A stretch of DNA of 7,209 nt from NCBI GenBank assembly GCA_963693635.1, contig CAVOBC010000254.1:1-7209 (forward strand). The letters are read 5' to 3'. This document shows positions 6,359-7,209 of the stretch, in pieces. The stretch is from CAVOBC01 sp963693635 (GTDB lineage Bacteria > Pseudomonadota > Gammaproteobacteria > Pseudomonadales > Azotimanducaceae). The number at the start of each line of letters is the position of its first letter. The stretch's first letter is position 1. The notes below the pieces were generated by a model. The model was not told the DNA's origin and did not search any database. It worked only from the letters and a program-made list of their open reading frames with translations. The translations under genes were made by a program, and so were the position numbers.

Positions 6359-6640
6359 CTAATCGATGCGCTCGATCTTCTGGCCGACGATGACGCCGTC
6401 GACCCGTAACGCTTCCGCCTCAACGGTTGCCAGCCGTTGATCGAGCAACGCCCGGGAGTTCGCAAGGACCGCAACGTGCCACTCGCCCTGTTTGAGACTG
6501 CTCTGGTCACGCACCTCGCCGATAGCGATGCCAGTCTGTCGACCCAGGCGTTCGCGGAATCCACCGGTGCGGTGACGTTTCTCCTTCAAGGATCGACAGC
6601 CGGGATACCTGAAGGTCAAGATGACAACAGAAAGGAACAT
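6359..6640 (-). CDS. DUF503 (YlxP-like) family protein
   Basis: A 93-residue small cytoplasmic protein that I recognise as DUF503. The opening MFLSVVILTFRYPGCRSLKEKR matches the family's beta-strand plus SLKEKR signature. The middle TGIAIGEVRDQSSLKQGEWHVAVLANSRALLDQRL carries the expected xAEV..Q....(A)xLxVAVVSN-type core, and length is usual (about 90-100). The biochemical function is not established; in Bacillus ylxP sits beside rbfA in the nusA-infB operon, but no such genes are here. I choose ATG 6640 because family members begin just before this strand. GTG 6658 would add six residues. Neither has a good ribosome site. The gene converges on the TerB-like gene and is divergent from the lipoprotein gene. 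Confidence 0.85.
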   Translation of the reverse strand: MFLSVVILTFRYPGCRSLKEKRHRTGGFRERLGRQTGIAIGEVRDQSSLKQGEWHVAVLANSRALLDQRLATVEAEALRVDGVIVGQKIERID

Positions 6641-7209
6641 GGGCGGAGATGAGAACACATTGACTGGCCATCATAGTCATCGCCCAGGGTGGGTGGAACC
6701 GAGAGCGCTCTCCTTGTCAGCACTCATGCTGTGCCTTGCGCTCGGCACAGCCGGGTGCACTGGTGCCCCGACTCTCGCGTCCTTGCCCGAACGGGCCGGT
6801 GAACATTTGCTCGCGACGCCACCGGAGGGCTGGACCCGCATCTACCAGATGAACCTCGACGAGACGCGGATCTCGGAGTTTGTCCCGGGCCCCGAAGATG
6901 CGAGCAACTGGACGATCAAAGTCAGCTTCGAGGCGTCAGCCTCGCTGCGCAGTGCAGAACCGGTCGAGATACTGTCTCACCAGGACCAGATGGACCAGGA
7001 GAACTGCCGCCATAGTGAGTTCTTCAAACTGTCCGACGCGATCGAAAACGGCTATCCGACGGCGCTCGGTATGTACCTGTGCGGCAAGGATATCCGGACC
7101 GGCCGTGGTGAACTGAAGTTCATCAAGTCCATCAAGGGCGAACAACTCGCCTACGTCATTCGGGTGCGTTACAAGGTCGCATCCTTCGCCAAGGGTGAGA
7201 CCATCGTCG
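6639..7209 (+). CDS. Probable lipoprotein of unknown function, C-terminus off the right edge
   Basis: The frame is open to the right edge (190 residues from ATG 6639). A hydrophobic segment, ALSLSALMLCLALGTAGC, ends at Cys40. It resembles a lipoprotein signal with a non-ideal lipobox (TAGC), which suggests an envelope-anchored product. The mature part has PPEGWTRIYQ, ISEFVPGPEDASNWTIKVSFE, ENCRHSEFF, IENGYPTALGMYLCGKD, GRGELKFIKSIKGEQLAYVIRVRYKV. The layout of a GW motif, a W-T strand, two Cys (C123, C148) that could form a disulfide, and ENGYP before the second Cys resembles a family of uncharacterised bacterial proteins I recall but cannot name. The start is uncertain. ATG 6639 has AAAGGA only two bases upstream and gives a long, His-rich n-region. 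GTG 6693 would give a more usual signal peptide (about 22 residues before Cys). Confidence 0.75.
   Translation, partial: MGGDENTLTGHHSHRPGWVEPRALSLSALMLCLALGTAGCTGAPTLASLPERAGEHLLATPPEGWTRIYQMNLDETRISEFVPGPEDASNWTIKVSFEASASLRSAEPVEILSHQDQMDQENCRHSEFFKLSDAIENGYPTALGMYLCGKDIRTGRGELKFIKSIKGEQLAYVIRVRYKVASFAKGETIV

Noticed and set aside
6153..6362. Plus-strand frame across the 17-bp repeats
   Set aside because: A 17-base period shifts frame at every copy and the product has no conserved character.
6437..6652. Plus-strand frame opposite DUF503
   Set aside because: It is the antisense shadow of the DUF503 gene, which carries the SLKEKR signature on the minus strand.

Overview
This window looks like chromosomal DNA from a GC-rich Gram-negative bacterium, most likely a proteobacterium and perhaps a gammaproteobacterium. 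The evidence is a TolC-type outer membrane channel that aligns by eye with E. coli TolC along its length, a periplasmic HtrA/Deg protease, and a probable lipoprotein. I see no phage, transposon, integrase, tRNA, rRNA or CRISPR signal. The content is mostly housekeeping and envelope genes.

Layout from left to right: (1) a membrane sensor histidine kinase on the minus strand, running off the left edge at its ATPase domain; (2) a divergent short intergenic region with candidate promoters; (3) a stand-alone amidase-signature hydrolase, plus strand; (4) a gene-free stretch of about 395 bases with a GC-rich hairpin and a 16-bp tandem repeat; (5) tolC; (6) a single-PDZ HtrA/Deg serine protease; (7) a small TerB-like protein 4 bases after the protease stop; (8) a short gap filled largely by a second, 17-bp tandem repeat; (9) a DUF503 (YlxP-like) gene on the minus strand, convergent with the TerB-like gene; (10) a plus-strand probable lipoprotein running off the right edge.

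The most coherent group is tolC, htrA and the TerB-like gene. All three are co-oriented and the last two are probably cotranscribed. Together they suggest an envelope export and quality-control cluster, but a functional link is inference from order only. No inner-membrane transporter or membrane-fusion partner for TolC is visible, which is common for a general TolC shared by several pumps.

The least explained items are: the 5' end of the histidine kinase, where no ordinary start codon lies in frame and a one-base frameshift is likely; two intergenic arrays of 16-17 bp repeats that share a sequence block; and the DUF503/lipoprotein junction, where the best start codons overlap on opposite strands. 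I found no convincing new multi-gene system.
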